Position numbers and translations under genes: made by a program | Shown: positions 36,472 to 45,294 of the stretch, piece by piece | Layout: each line of letters starts with the position of its first letter | How positions within the stretch are numbered: position 1 is the stretch's first letter | Notes under the pieces: model-generated | The model's database searches: none | Seen by the model: the letters and a program-made list of their open reading frames with translations, nothing else | Told to the model about the DNA's origin: nothing | Origin: JAKACA01 sp052143575 | GTDB lineage: Bacteria; Actinomycetota; Acidimicrobiia; Acidimicrobiales; Bog-793 | Assembly: GCA_052143575.1 (NCBI GenBank) | Contig: JBKQSP010000076.1 | Location: forward strand, 103,684 to 167,683 | Reading direction: 5' to 3' | Length of the DNA stretch: 64,000 nucleotides

Positions 36472-38687
36472 TCCGCTTCCTCTCGTTTGCTTCCCGCGTG
36501 CTCGAAGGCGGGCTCTGCCTCGCTCCACGGTCCGTTCTCTGGGTAGTGACAGGCAACGCGGTGCCCGCTCTCGACGAACCGGAGAGGCGGCGCCTCGTCT
36601 GCGCAGCGGGCGTCGGCCTTCCAACAGCGCGTGCGGAACCGGCAACCCGACGGCGGGTTGACAGGACTCGGCACCTCGCCGCTCAGGAGAATGCGCTTCC
36701 TGCCGCGCTCGCGCGCCGGGTTCGGGATCGGGACGGCGGAGAGCAGGGCGGTGGCGTAGGGGTGGGCCGGTCGTCGGTAGATGAGGTCGGCTGGCCCCTG
36801 CTCGACGATCATGCCGAGGTACATGACGGCGACCTCGTGGGCGATCTGGCGCACGACGGCGAGGTCGTGAGCGATGAGCAGGTAGGACATGTTGTGCTGC
36901 TGCTGCAAGTCGCGCAGCAGATTGAGGATGCTCGCCTGGATGCTCACGTCGAGCGCCGAGACGGGCTCGTCGAGGATGATCGTCGACGGCTCGAGGGCAA
37001 GGGCACGGGCGATCCCGATCCGCTGCCGCTGGCCGCCGGAGAATTCTCCCGGGAAACGGACAGCCGCCGCCGGGTCGAGGCCGACGCTCGTGAGGAGCGC
37101 TCGCACTCGGCTGTCGCGGTTGGGGACGTTGTGGACGATGAGCGGCTCGGCGACGATCTCGCCGACGGACAGGCGCGGGTTGAGCGAGGAGTACGGGTCC
37201 TGAAAGACCATCTGGACCTGGCGGCGGTGACTCCGCATCGCCTTGTCGTCGAGGCCCGTGATGTCGAGACCGTTCAAGGTGATCGTGCCTGCCGTCGGGG
37301 TCTCGAGACGCAGCAGGAGCCGGGCGAGGGTGGACTTCCCGCAACCCGATTCGCCTACGACGGCCAGGCACCGGCCGGCCCGCAGCTCGATGTCGACACC
37401 GTTGACGGCCTCGAGCGTCACGACGGAGCGGAACTTCTCGCCGCGGATGCGGAAGTGCTTCTTCAGGTTCGTGACCGTGATGACGACCTCGTGCGACTGA
37501 GCGTCGCCTTCGGCGGGCTGGGCGGCCTCCGGTTGCGCCCCGCCGCTTTCATCCCAGCTGAGGGCCGTGGTGCTCTGCGGCGCTCCCACGGCGGAGGACA
37601 TCGGTCCGGCGGCGAACACGCAGGCCGCCATGTGGCCGGGACCCACCTCGACAAGAGCAGGCTCCTTGGCGCACTCGCGTGCCGCGATCGGGCAGCGGGG
37701 GGCAAAGGCGCATCCCTCGCCATAGCCGAAGCCGGAGGGCGGCGTCCCCGGGATGGACGCCAGACGTCCTCGGCGCTCGTCGATCGTGGGCAACGAAGCC
37801 AGGAGGCCGATGGTGTAGGGCATGCGGGGCGCCCGGAACAGCTCGTCGACCTGTGCGACCTCGACGGCTTTGCCGGCGTACATCACAAGGACGCGGTCGG
37901 CGACACCGGCGACGACACCGAGGTCGTGGCTGATCAGGATCATGGCCGAACCCGTCTCGGTGCGGATCGAGCGCAGCGTGTCCAGGATCTGGGCCTGCAC
38001 CGTGACGTCGAGTGCCGTCGTCGGCTCGTCTGCGATCAACAGGTCGGGCCGGTTGGCGATGGCGATGGCGATCACGACGCGCTGCCTCATGCCGCCGGAT
38101 AGCTCGTGTGGGTAGCGGCGGGCAAGCTGTGCCGGCTGGGGGAGGCCGACGAGGTCGAGCAATTCGACAGCACGTTTGTGGGCGCCCGCCCGATCGATGC
38201 CGGAGTGGAGTCTCACGCACTCGGCGACCTGCCAGCCGACGCTGAACATGGGGTTGAGGGCTGTCATCGGATCCTGGAACACCATGGCGGCGCGGGCGCC
38301 CCGCACTCGGTTCCATTGCTTCGGTGTCGCTGTCAGCAGTTCCTCGCCGTCGAGCCGCACCGACCCGGTCACGCGAGCGACCGACGGCAGCAACCCGAGT
38401 ATGGCGAGGGACAGCATGGTCTTGCCCGAACCCGACTCGCCGACGACGCCGAGTGTCTCACCGGCGCCAAGCGACAGGGTGATGCCCCGGACCGCTTGGA
38501 TCACGCCGGCCTCGGTCGAGAGGGAGACCTCGAGATCGGTGACCTCGAGGAGCGGATGGGTCGCCGCCGCCGAGTGCCGCTCGTCGATGTCGGGTGTCGC
38601 CGATGAGCGGCGTTCCTCAGCAGGAGCGCCGCCGTCAGAACGCGTAACGCCGCGTTCAGGGCTGACTCTGCTGGGGAACGCCGTCAT
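36468..38687 (-). CDS. Fused DppD-DppF type ABC transporter ATPase
   Basis: 739 residues with two full nucleotide-binding domains in tandem. Domain 1 (about 47-310): Walker A GESGSGKT, signature LSGGMRQR, Walker B LLIADEPTTALD. Domain 2 (about 395-640): Walker A GESGCGKS, signature FSGGQRQR, Walker B IILDEPVSALD. Each is followed by the Cys-rich oligopeptide-transporter tail (CAFAPRCPIAARECAKEP; CRFRTRCWKADARC). Dipeptide/oligopeptide systems normally use two separate ATPases. ATG 38687 has no strong ribosome site; it stands 34 bp after the binding-protein gene. Confidence 0.93.
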   Translation of the reverse strand: MTAFPSRVSPERGVTRSDGGAPAEERRSSATPDIDERHSAAATHPLLEVTDLEVSLSTEAGVIQAVRGITLSLGAGETLGVVGESGSGKTMLSLAILGLLPSVARVTGSVRLDGEELLTATPKQWNRVRGARAAMVFQDPMTALNPMFSVGWQVAECVRLHSGIDRAGAHKRAVELLDLVGLPQPAQLARRYPHELSGGMRQRVVIAIAIANRPDLLIADEPTTALDVTVQAQILDTLRSIRTETGSAMILISHDLGVVAGVADRVLVMYAGKAVEVAQVDELFRAPRMPYTIGLLASLPTIDERRGRLASIPGTPPSGFGYGEGCAFAPRCPIAARECAKEPALVEVGPGHMAACVFAAGPMSSAVGAPQSTTALSWDESGGAQPEAAQPAEGDAQSHEVVITVTNLKKHFRIRGEKFRSVVTLEAVNGVDIELRAGRCLAVVGESGCGKSTLARLLLRLETPTAGTITLNGLDITGLDDKAMRSHRRQVQMVFQDPYSSLNPRLSVGEIVAEPLIVHNVPNRDSRVRALLTSVGLDPAAAVRFPGEFSGGQRQRIGIARALALEPSTIILDEPVSALDVSIQASILNLLRDLQQQHNMSYLLIAHDLAVVRQIAHEVAVMYLGMIVEQGPADLIYRRPAHPYATALLSAVPIPNPARERGRKRILLSGEVPSPVNPPSGCRFRTRCWKADARCADEAPPLRFVESGHRVACHYPENGPWSEAEPAFEHAGSKREEAE

Positions 38688-38721
38688 CGGGGTGTGAGCT
38701 TCAGCTCTTGGTGCTCGAGCT

Positions 38722-40401
38722 TCAGCTCTTGATGTACAACGTGTTGTAGTTGATGGCGTCCATCGCCTCCGAGTACACGTAGCCGCCCAACCGCGCCGAC
38801 ACGAAGTCGTACCAGCGTGGGTTGAACAGCGGAGCGTACACAGCCTCCTGGGACATGAGGTCGTAGTCGAGCTTCTGGTAGTCGGCGACGCGGGCGGCCC
38901 CGAGTGCAGCCGCCGCCTGGTTGAACGGCGCGATGAACGAGGCGACTCCGAAGTGGGAGAAGTTCCCAGCGAAGTTCGGGGTGCCGGGGTACATACCCGT
39001 GTTGATGATGGCATCGGCATCGGGGAAGTCAGACGACCACGGCTCGATCCCCATCGGCGTGTGGCTCTTGGGGTTGGAGATGTACGAGCTGTTCACGCTG
39101 TTCGGGGTGCCCTCGATCGTCAGGTTGATGCCGATCGCCTTCAGGTTGCTCTGGATGACGGCGGCCATGTTCATAAAGCCGGGAGCGTCGTTCTGAGTCC
39201 TGATCGCCAAGTTGATCGGCGTCTTCACGCCGGACTCCGTCATGAGCTTCCTCGCCTCGGTCAGGTTGGGCGTGTTCGGGTAGATGGTGTACTTCTTGTA
39301 GTCGACGAGCGCCGGCGGGACGATCTGGTCCGTCGGCGTCCCGGCAAGCGGGCCACCCCACTGCTGCTCGATCTCGGTCCGGTTGATGGCGAAGTTGATC
39401 GCCTTACGGACGTCGAGGTTGTTGAGCGGTGGTACCTCGAAGTTGAGGAACAGGTAGGTGATGTCCGGCCGAGCCGACGTGTACACCTGGCTGGCGAGAG
39501 CCGGGTCATGCGAGATCTGGAGAATGTCCGCCGTCGCCAGGTTCGACGTGTTGAAGTCGAGCTGACCGGCCTTGATCTCCAGCGTCGCCTGGGTTGACTG
39601 CACCCCGATCGTGAAGACGATCTTGGCAACGTGCCCACGAACGCCGAGCGCCTGGTTGTAATTCTTGTTGAACGCCAGCACGAGCTGCCGACCCGGAGAG
39701 TACGAGGCCAGCTTGAACGGTCCGCTGGCGTAGGTCTCCTCGATCGTCCCGTTGTCCTCCGGCTTCATCGACGTGCCGACCGGAACGGGGCAGGTCGTCG
39801 GCAGCGCCGTCTTGTACAGGAAGGCTCCGTCAGGCGCTGAGAGGTGGAACGTGATCGAGTTCGCCGTCGTGGTGATACCGGCCACCGTCTTTGAGGTGCC
39901 CGCCAGGTAGGCGGGCGCACCGATCACGTTCGTGAAGTAGTAGCCGGTGCCCGATTCGATGGCCGGATTCATGAGCCGCAGCCACGTGTACTTGATGTCC
40001 GCGGGCGTGATGGGCTGCCCGTTGGCGAAACGCACGCCGGGGCGGAGCGTGTAGGTGTACTCGAGCCCGTTTGAGCTGATGACCGGCAGGTTCGCCGTGC
40101 CTGGCACGAGCTTGGTGCCCGCCGTCCCGGACACGTCCGCGTACCGGATCAACGTCGTGCACAAGGCGTTGGCGAGACCCCAGGTGACGGCGAAGTACCA
40201 CCGGTTCGGGTCGAGCGTGTCGATGGCGCCGGAGGCCATGGCTCCTGTGAGCGTGCCGCTCACCGCCCCCGGCGCCGGAGCCGTCGTCGTCGTGGCGTTG
40301 CCCCCGCTGCTCGTGCTCGAGGAGCAGGCCGTCAAGGCCAACGCGAATCCAAGGCCGATGACGGTGTTCCGTCTCCATCGCTGGCCGGGCAGTTTCCTCA
40401 T
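38722..40401 (-). CDS. Peptide/nickel-type ABC transporter substrate-binding lipoprotein
   Basis: 559 residues of the SBP_bac_5 family. Lipoprotein signal: GLGFALALTACSSSTSSGG with the lipobox Cys at about residue 26. Family motifs: YTYTLRPGVRFANGQPITPA, TYLFLNFEVPPLNNLDVRKA, INFAINRTEIEQ and APLFNPRWYDFV. ATG 40401 has AAAGGAG 8 nt upstream. These proteins bind oligopeptides but also opines, glycosides and other amides, so the ligand cannot be read from sequence. Between this gene and the permease lies a short leader with an 11-bp tandem repeat. Confidence 0.92.
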   Translation of the reverse strand: MRKLPGQRWRRNTVIGLGFALALTACSSSTSSGGNATTTTAPAPGAVSGTLTGAMASGAIDTLDPNRWYFAVTWGLANALCTTLIRYADVSGTAGTKLVPGTANLPVISSNGLEYTYTLRPGVRFANGQPITPADIKYTWLRLMNPAIESGTGYYFTNVIGAPAYLAGTSKTVAGITTTANSITFHLSAPDGAFLYKTALPTTCPVPVGTSMKPEDNGTIEETYASGPFKLASYSPGRQLVLAFNKNYNQALGVRGHVAKIVFTIGVQSTQATLEIKAGQLDFNTSNLATADILQISHDPALASQVYTSARPDITYLFLNFEVPPLNNLDVRKAINFAINRTEIEQQWGGPLAGTPTDQIVPPALVDYKKYTIYPNTPNLTEARKLMTESGVKTPINLAIRTQNDAPGFMNMAAVIQSNLKAIGINLTIEGTPNSVNSSYISNPKSHTPMGIEPWSSDFPDADAIINTGMYPGTPNFAGNFSHFGVASFIAPFNQAAAALGAARVADYQKLDYDLMSQEAVYAPLFNPRWYDFVSARLGGYVYSEAMDAINYNTLYIKS

Positions 40402-40456
40402 GACTTGCTCCTTTCGTTTTGCCTCAATGTGTTCACAGCGGGTCACCCTTTCCTGG

Positions 40457-40478
40457 TCGATAGATGTTCGATAGATGT
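40457..40478. repeat. 11-bp tandem repeat before the binding-protein gene
   Basis: TCGATAGATGT occurs twice with no gap in the 102-bp space between the DppB stop and the lipoprotein gene. It could be a regulator or RNA-processing site that lets the binding protein be made in excess, or chance slippage. Confidence 0.9.
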
Positions 40479-40503
40479 CTTGAACTGCCTTGCATGCCGA
40501 GCG

Positions 40504-41514
40504 TCATCGGGCGGCCAACCTCCGGAGCCGCGGATCGAGGACGCCGTGGAGGAGGTCGACGATCGTGTTGGCGAGTACGGCGATGACGGCGCACACGATC
40601 ACGACACCGGTGATGACCGGATAGTCGAGGTTCTCGATGGCGTAGACACCCGTCCAGCCGAGACCGGGGATGTTGAACACCGTCTCGACGAAGAAGACCC
40701 CGCTCAGCGCCGTGGCGATGTCCGCCCCGAGCAGGACTGTCATCGTCGGTGCCACGTTGCGCCCCACATGGCGAACGAGGATGCGGCTGGTCGAGGCGCC
40801 TTTGGCCTTGGCGGTGCGCGTGTAGTCCTCCCCGAGCTGCTCGGCGGTCAGCGTCCTGATGTAACGGATGTAGACGGCGGCAAAGCCGACAGCGAGCGTG
40901 ATCCAGGGAAGTATGAGGTGATACGCCCACTCGATCGGGCTGGTGCCGAGATCGACATAGCCGGTGATCGGGAAGAGTGTCGTGCCGGTCGGCAGAATCG
41001 ACAGGCCGAGGATCCTGCCTTGCGTCGGCTCGAAGGCGAAGAAGTACGCCATCATCGGAGCGAGCCAGAACACCGGGATGGACATGCCGACGATCGCAAG
41101 GCCCCGCCCTACGACGTCGCCGATGGACCGCTGGCGGAGCCCGCCGTAGGCGCCGATCGGGGCGGCCACGGAGAGCCAGATCAACGCAGCCCCGAACACG
41201 AGCGACGCTGTCGCCCGTGTCGCCGGCCACAGGATGGAGGAAACGGGGCGGTCCTGGAAGTAGGAGTAGCCGAAGTTCCCGTGGATGAGGTGTCCGAGGA
41301 AGATCAGGTACTGCTGCCAGTAGGGCTTGTCCAGGCCGAGCAGCTTCGCCACGAGGGCGACCTGAGCGGCGCTTGCCGTCTTGCCGGCGATGCGCTGTGC
41401 CGGTGATGCGCCCGTGAAGCGCGCGATGACGTAGAAGAGCAACCAGGCGGCGATCGTCACAAAGAACAGCTGGATGACAGCGCCGAGGAGCCGCCGGGCG
41501 ACCATCCTTCTCAT
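40504..41514 (-). CDS. DppB-type ABC transporter permease
   Basis: 336 residues, BPD_transp_1 family. First helix FFVTIAAWLLFYVIARF, then the DppB N-terminal domain (YWQQYLIFLGHLIHGNFGYS), and the EAA-like loop region (GEDYTRTAKAKGASTSRILV, about 228-247) that contacts the ATPase. ATG overlaps the DppC-type gene stop (ATGA). Confidence 0.94.
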   Translation of the reverse strand: MRRMVARRLLGAVIQLFFVTIAAWLLFYVIARFTGASPAQRIAGKTASAAQVALVAKLLGLDKPYWQQYLIFLGHLIHGNFGYSYFQDRPVSSILWPATRATASLVFGAALIWLSVAAPIGAYGGLRQRSIGDVVGRGLAIVGMSIPVFWLAPMMAYFFAFEPTQGRILGLSILPTGTTLFPITGYVDLGTSPIEWAYHLILPWITLAVGFAAVYIRYIRTLTAEQLGEDYTRTAKAKGASTSRILVRHVGRNVAPTMTVLLGADIATALSGVFFVETVFNIPGLGWTGVYAIENLDYPVITGVVIVCAVIAVLANTIVDLLHGVLDPRLRRLAAR

Positions 41515-42488
41515 CGGCGCGCTCCCTTCGGATCGAGGGCGTCACGCAGACCGTCACCGAGCAGGTTGAAGGAGAGCATGGTGATGAGAAGGGCGAGCCC
41601 CGGAATGAGGGCGAGCGGCAAGTCGACGGTGTACATCGACGACGTCACGGCGTCGGAGAGCATCGATCCCCAGCTGGCGGTCGGCGCTGGGACGCCCACG
41701 CCGAGGTACGACAGGCCGGCCTCGAAGAGGATGTTGTTGGCGATGATCGAGGTGGCGTACACAAGTAGCGGTCCCCACACCTGGGGGAGCAGGTGCACGA
41801 GCAGGATGCGGCGTGGGCGGGCCCCCATCGTGCGGGCTGCTGCCACGAACGTCATCTGTTTCGTGGACGCCGTGGCGCTGCGCACGATCCGGCACGGGTA
41901 GTACCAGGTGAACAAGGCGATGATGATGACGACATTGAGGATGCCGGGTCCGATCACCACGGCGATGCCCACGGCGAGCAGGAGGTTCGGGAACGCCATG
42001 GCCGTCTCGGTCATGCGGTTCACGAGACCGTCGACCCACCCGCCGAGATAGCCGGCGAGGAGACCGAGTGAGATGCCGATGATAAGGGCGAGGGCCGTCG
42101 CGCCGCCCGCCACCAGCAGCGAGATGCGGGCGCCGTAGAGGACACGTACGAGGAGGTCCCGCCCGAGTGAGTCGGCCCCGAGGATGAAGAGGCTGCCATG
42201 AGGGTTGTGAGTGATTCCGTTGGCCTCATAGACGCGCTGCATCACTCCGATCGGCTGCGAGTCCGACGCCAAGGCGTTGGCGAACTGTGCGTTCGGGGGG
42301 TGCCCGGTGAGATGTGCCGCCAGCGGCCCACCGAAGATGGCAGCCAGCACGAGGAACACGAGGACGGAGAAGGCGAACATCGACACCGGATCGCGACGGA
42401 GGCGGCGGAAGACCTGTGTGCGGAGCCGGACGGGGCGTCCCATCTCCTGCTCGAGATCCTGCTCGAGCACGGGCATCTCGATGGTCAT
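41511..42488 (-). CDS. DppC-type ABC transporter permease
   Basis: 325 residues. N-terminal OppC_N segment (RRLRRDPVSMFAFSVLVFLV), the typical FILGADSLGRDLLVRVLYGA (about 101-120) and the EAA-type loop (TFVAAARTMGARPRRILLVH). Forms the membrane channel with the DppB-type subunit. Its ATG overlaps the LacI-type regulator stop (ATGA), which puts the regulator in the same operon. Confidence 0.94.
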   Translation of the reverse strand: MTIEMPVLEQDLEQEMGRPVRLRTQVFRRLRRDPVSMFAFSVLVFLVLAAIFGGPLAAHLTGHPPNAQFANALASDSQPIGVMQRVYEANGITHNPHGSLFILGADSLGRDLLVRVLYGARISLLVAGGATALALIIGISLGLLAGYLGGWVDGLVNRMTETAMAFPNLLLAVGIAVVIGPGILNVVIIIALFTWYYPCRIVRSATASTKQMTFVAAARTMGARPRRILLVHLLPQVWGPLLVYATSIIANNILFEAGLSYLGVGVPAPTASWGSMLSDAVTSSMYTVDLPLALIPGLALLITMLSFNLLGDGLRDALDPKGARR

Positions 42489-43774
42489 CGCAGGCGGCCC
42501 GCTTGGCCGTTCCTCTCGGGGCGTGCTGCTGCGGTGCGGAGGGGCCGCCGGTCGGCCCGTCCCTCCACGACATGCCCGTTCCGGGCCTGCCCGTTGCGGA
42601 CGGTGGATGCCTGGGCGGTCGAGTCCCGCACGACCAAGCTGCCATCGAGCATTCGCGTGCGCTTCGCCACCGCCGAGGGGTTCAAGAGGGCGTCGACGGC
42701 GAGAGCTCCGAGCTCCTGCTTCGGCTGGGCCACCGAGGTGAGTCCCGGGTTCGTGTAGGCGGCGAACTGGATGTCGTCGATCCCGACGACGGAGAGATCC
42801 TCCGGAACTCGCCAGCCGGCGTAATGGGCGGCCCGCAGCGTCGCCACGGCGGCGACGTCGTCGTAGGCCACGATGCCGAGTGGTGGCCGCTGGTCACCGA
42901 GGTAGGCGGCGATTGCCTGTTCCCGGTGCTCGAGCGCCGGGGTGTCGGCCGCGAGCACCGCTTGCGGCCAGAGGTCGGCGGCTTCGAGGGCGCGCCGAAA
43001 CCCGAGCAGCCGGAGCAGGCTGGACCTCACGTTCGGGCCGCGCAGGTGGGCGAGCTTGCGGTGCCCGAGCTCGAGGAGGTGATTCGTCGCCAGCATGCCG
43101 GCACCGAGGTCGTCGAAGGTGATGTGGCAGATCGACTTCTCGATGCTGTTGGCGCCGAAGCGGGGCACGCTCATGGCCGAGCCGAGGGCGAGGTCCTCGA
43201 AGAGCGGTGCAGGCACCGTCAGGTCCCAGTTGATGACGCTGACGCGAAGGCCGTTGTCGACGGCCTGCCGGAGGAGGTGCGGGCGTCCGGTCGGCGACAC
43301 GGAGATGAGCTCCCGGACCTGCTCGGAGAGGAAGACCTCGAGCGCCTCCGCCTCGAGACTGGCGCGGCCCTCCGACACGAAGAACAACGGCTGGAAGCCG
43401 AGGTCCCGAGCCCGGTTCTGGATGCCGAGAACGACCTCGCCGACGTAGCCGTCACCGACGCTCTGCACGACGACGCCGAGCAGCGAGCTCGACTTGGTGC
43501 GCAGTCGCCGCGCGGCGGCGGAGGGCCGGTATTGCAGTCGCCGGGCAGTGCTCAGCACGGCGGCTCTCGTGCCCGAGCTGATCGCCGAGTCGCCCGTGAG
43601 CACCCGGCTCACCGTTGCGGTCGACACGCCTGCGGCGGCGGCTACGTCCTTGATCGTCACCGGCCTCGTCACGGCGCAGGCGGCTTCGGTTCGGGACGCC
43701 ACGCGTCCCCGTATGCGTCTTCGAGCACTGCGCTGTCCCCCTCTCGAGCGCGCGAACATCCCAAAATCGGCCAT
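42485..43774 (-). CDS. LacI-family transcriptional regulator
   Basis: 429 residues, longer than usual (about 340) because of 37 extra N-terminal and about 50 extra C-terminal residues. Helix-turn-helix VTIKDVAAAAGVSTATVSRV (about 39-58) with the hinge RRLRTKSSSLLGVVVQSV, then a periplasmic-binding-type effector domain (GIVAYDDVAAVATLRAAHYA; VVGIDDIQFAAYTNPGLTSV). The usual start of the family is near residue 35, where a GTG (43672) could be the true start; ATG 43774 has no close ribosome site. It probably controls the 13-gene block it heads, through the repeats at 43821-43854. The inducer is probably the transported compound. Confidence 0.93.
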   Translation of the reverse strand: MADFGMFARSRGGQRSARRRIRGRVASRTEAACAVTRPVTIKDVAAAAGVSTATVSRVLTGDSAISSGTRAAVLSTARRLQYRPSAAARRLRTKSSSLLGVVVQSVGDGYVGEVVLGIQNRARDLGFQPLFFVSEGRASLEAEALEVFLSEQVRELISVSPTGRPHLLRQAVDNGLRVSVINWDLTVPAPLFEDLALGSAMSVPRFGANSIEKSICHITFDDLGAGMLATNHLLELGHRKLAHLRGPNVRSSLLRLLGFRRALEAADLWPQAVLAADTPALEHREQAIAAYLGDQRPPLGIVAYDDVAAVATLRAAHYAGWRVPEDLSVVGIDDIQFAAYTNPGLTSVAQPKQELGALAVDALLNPSAVAKRTRMLDGSLVVRDSTAQASTVRNGQARNGHVVEGRADRRPLRTAAARPERNGQAGRLR

Positions 43775-43820
43775 GACAGCCGAAGCCCGCTCTTCAGTTC
43801 CCCCTTGTAAAACCTCAAGT

Positions 43821-43854
43821 TAAACGATTACATGAAGTTCCGGTAACGATTACA
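43821..43854. promoter_or_regulatory. Probable LacI-type operator pair
   Basis: AACGATTACA occurs twice as a direct repeat (43823-43832 and 43845-43854), 22 bp apart, two helical turns. Read on the other strand each is TGTAATCGTT, close to half of the LacI/CcpA-type palindrome with the central CG. The second copy sits in the short palindrome GTAACGATTAC. They lie about 50-80 bp upstream of the regulator gene in an unusually AT-rich stretch between divergent genes. Confidence 0.65.
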
Positions 43855-43966
43855 CGAATCGTCAAGACCTGTCAAGGGTCCGTCTCTGCCACCGCTGGAA
43901 CGTCGTCCGGCGGCGCTCGGCGCCCCCGGGAGGCGGACGAACGGGCAGCCGGGTGGTTCCTGGGGC

Positions 43967-43972
43967 TATACC
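43967..43972 (+). promoter_or_regulatory. Probable -10 box of a leaderless NDH-2 gene
   Basis: TATACC ends 6 nt before the GTG start at 43979, and no ribosome site lies between. The spacing puts the transcription start at or next to the start codon. Confidence 0.5.
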
Positions 43973-43978
43973 GGTCTC

Positions 43979-45220
43979 GTGAGCGATCGGCCGTGTGTCG
44001 TCGTGGTCGGGGCGGGCTTCGGAGGCTTTGCCGTCTGTGAGTCCTTGGCTGCCGCAGACGTCGACATCGTGCTCGTCGACCGCCACAACTACAACACGTT
44101 CCAGCCGCTGCTCTACCAGGTGGCCACCGCGGGCTTGAACCCGGGCGACATCGCCTATCCCGTGCGGGCCTACGCGCGCTCGCACCCCAGCCTCCGCTTC
44201 CGTCAGGACACCGTCACGGGCGTCGACTTCGCCGCCCGCTCGGTGTCGTTCGAAGAAGGGCCGCAGCTGGACTACGACTTCCTCGTGCTGGCAGCCGGCG
44301 CCGGTACGACCTACTTCGGTGTCCCTGGTGCCGAACAGCACAGCAGGGCCATCTACACGATGGAGGACGCAGTATCGGTTCGCGACACGGTGTCGTCCGG
44401 CGTCGAGCGCGCTGCCGCCCACGGGGCGGGGCCGGGCGACCTCACGGTCGTGATCGTCGGCGGCGGTCCCACGGGCGTCGAGATGGCGGGGGCGCTGGCG
44501 GAACTCCGCCAGATGGAGTTCTCGACGCACTATGCCGAGCTCGACCCGTCCTTCTCTCGCATCGTCCTCGTCGAGATGCAGGACCGTCTCCTGGGAGCCT
44601 TTCACCCGAAGCTCAGCTCCTATGCGCTCGCCATGCTGCGGCGCCGCGGCGTCGAGGTCCGCTGTGGGGAGAGCGTCAAAGCCGTGGAGGCGGACCGGGC
44701 GGTGCTCGGCTCGGGTGAGGTCATCGGGTGCGGCCTCGTGATCTGGGCAGCCGGTGTCGGTTCCTGCCCGCTCACGGACGCTCTCGAGCTGCCGAAGGTC
44801 CGCGGACGCATCTCGGTCGACTCCGACCTGCGCGTCAGCGGCTTCGACGAGGTGTTCGCCGTCGGCGACATGGCGGCGGTCGCTACGGGCGAGGGTGGGG
44901 CGGTGCTCCCACAGCTCGCTCAGCCGGCCATACAAGCGGGCCGCCACGCCGGGCAGCAGATCCTGCGTGTCCTCGCCGGCGAGCAGACGAGGCCCTTTCG
45001 GTACCACGACAAGGGCACGATGGCGACGATCGGGCGTCGAGCGGCTGTGGCGCAGCTCCCTCTCGGGATCCGCTTGCGGGGAACGCCGGCGTGGCTCGTC
45101 TGGCTGGGGTTGCACATCGTGTTTCTCGTCGGCGTGCGCAATCGCTTCTCCGTGCTCATCAACTGGGCGTGGCGGTACGTGTCGTGGGGCCGCGGCCCGC
45201 GGGTGATCGCCGGCGGATGA
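43979..45220 (+). CDS. ndh: NAD(P)/FAD-dependent oxidoreductase, NDH-2 type NADH dehydrogenase
   Basis: 413 residues. FAD-binding start VVVVGAGFGGFAVCESLAAA (about 7-26), the family motif YNTFQPLLYQVATAGLNPGD (about 38-57), NAD-binding VVIVGGGPTGVEMAGALAEL (about 156-175), and FAVGDMAAV (FAD/redox-partner site, about 296-304). The C-terminus carries a membrane-attaching hydrophobic part (AWLVWLGLHIVFLVGVRNRF), as in type II NADH dehydrogenases that feed electrons to quinone without pumping. GTG start; no ribosome site. Confidence 0.9.
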   Translation: MSDRPCVVVVGAGFGGFAVCESLAAADVDIVLVDRHNYNTFQPLLYQVATAGLNPGDIAYPVRAYARSHPSLRFRQDTVTGVDFAARSVSFEEGPQLDYDFLVLAAGAGTTYFGVPGAEQHSRAIYTMEDAVSVRDTVSSGVERAAAHGAGPGDLTVVIVGGGPTGVEMAGALAELRQMEFSTHYAELDPSFSRIVLVEMQDRLLGAFHPKLSSYALAMLRRRGVEVRCGESVKAVEADRAVLGSGEVIGCGLVIWAAGVGSCPLTDALELPKVRGRISVDSDLRVSGFDEVFAVGDMAAVATGEGGAVLPQLAQPAIQAGRHAGQQILRVLAGEQTRPFRYHDKGTMATIGRRAAVAQLPLGIRLRGTPAWLVWLGLHIVFLVGVRNRFSVLINWAWRYVSWGRGPRVIAGG

Positions 45221-45294
45221 CGTCGTCGCGGTCGGCGTTGCCGGCGCCGATCAACGTCGTGTCTTCACCAAGGCAGTCGTGAGCGTGACCTCCG

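Noticed and set aside
44728..45282. Open frame overlapping the end of ndh
   Set aside because: Out-of-frame shadow of ndh with Arg-rich sequence and no ribosome site.
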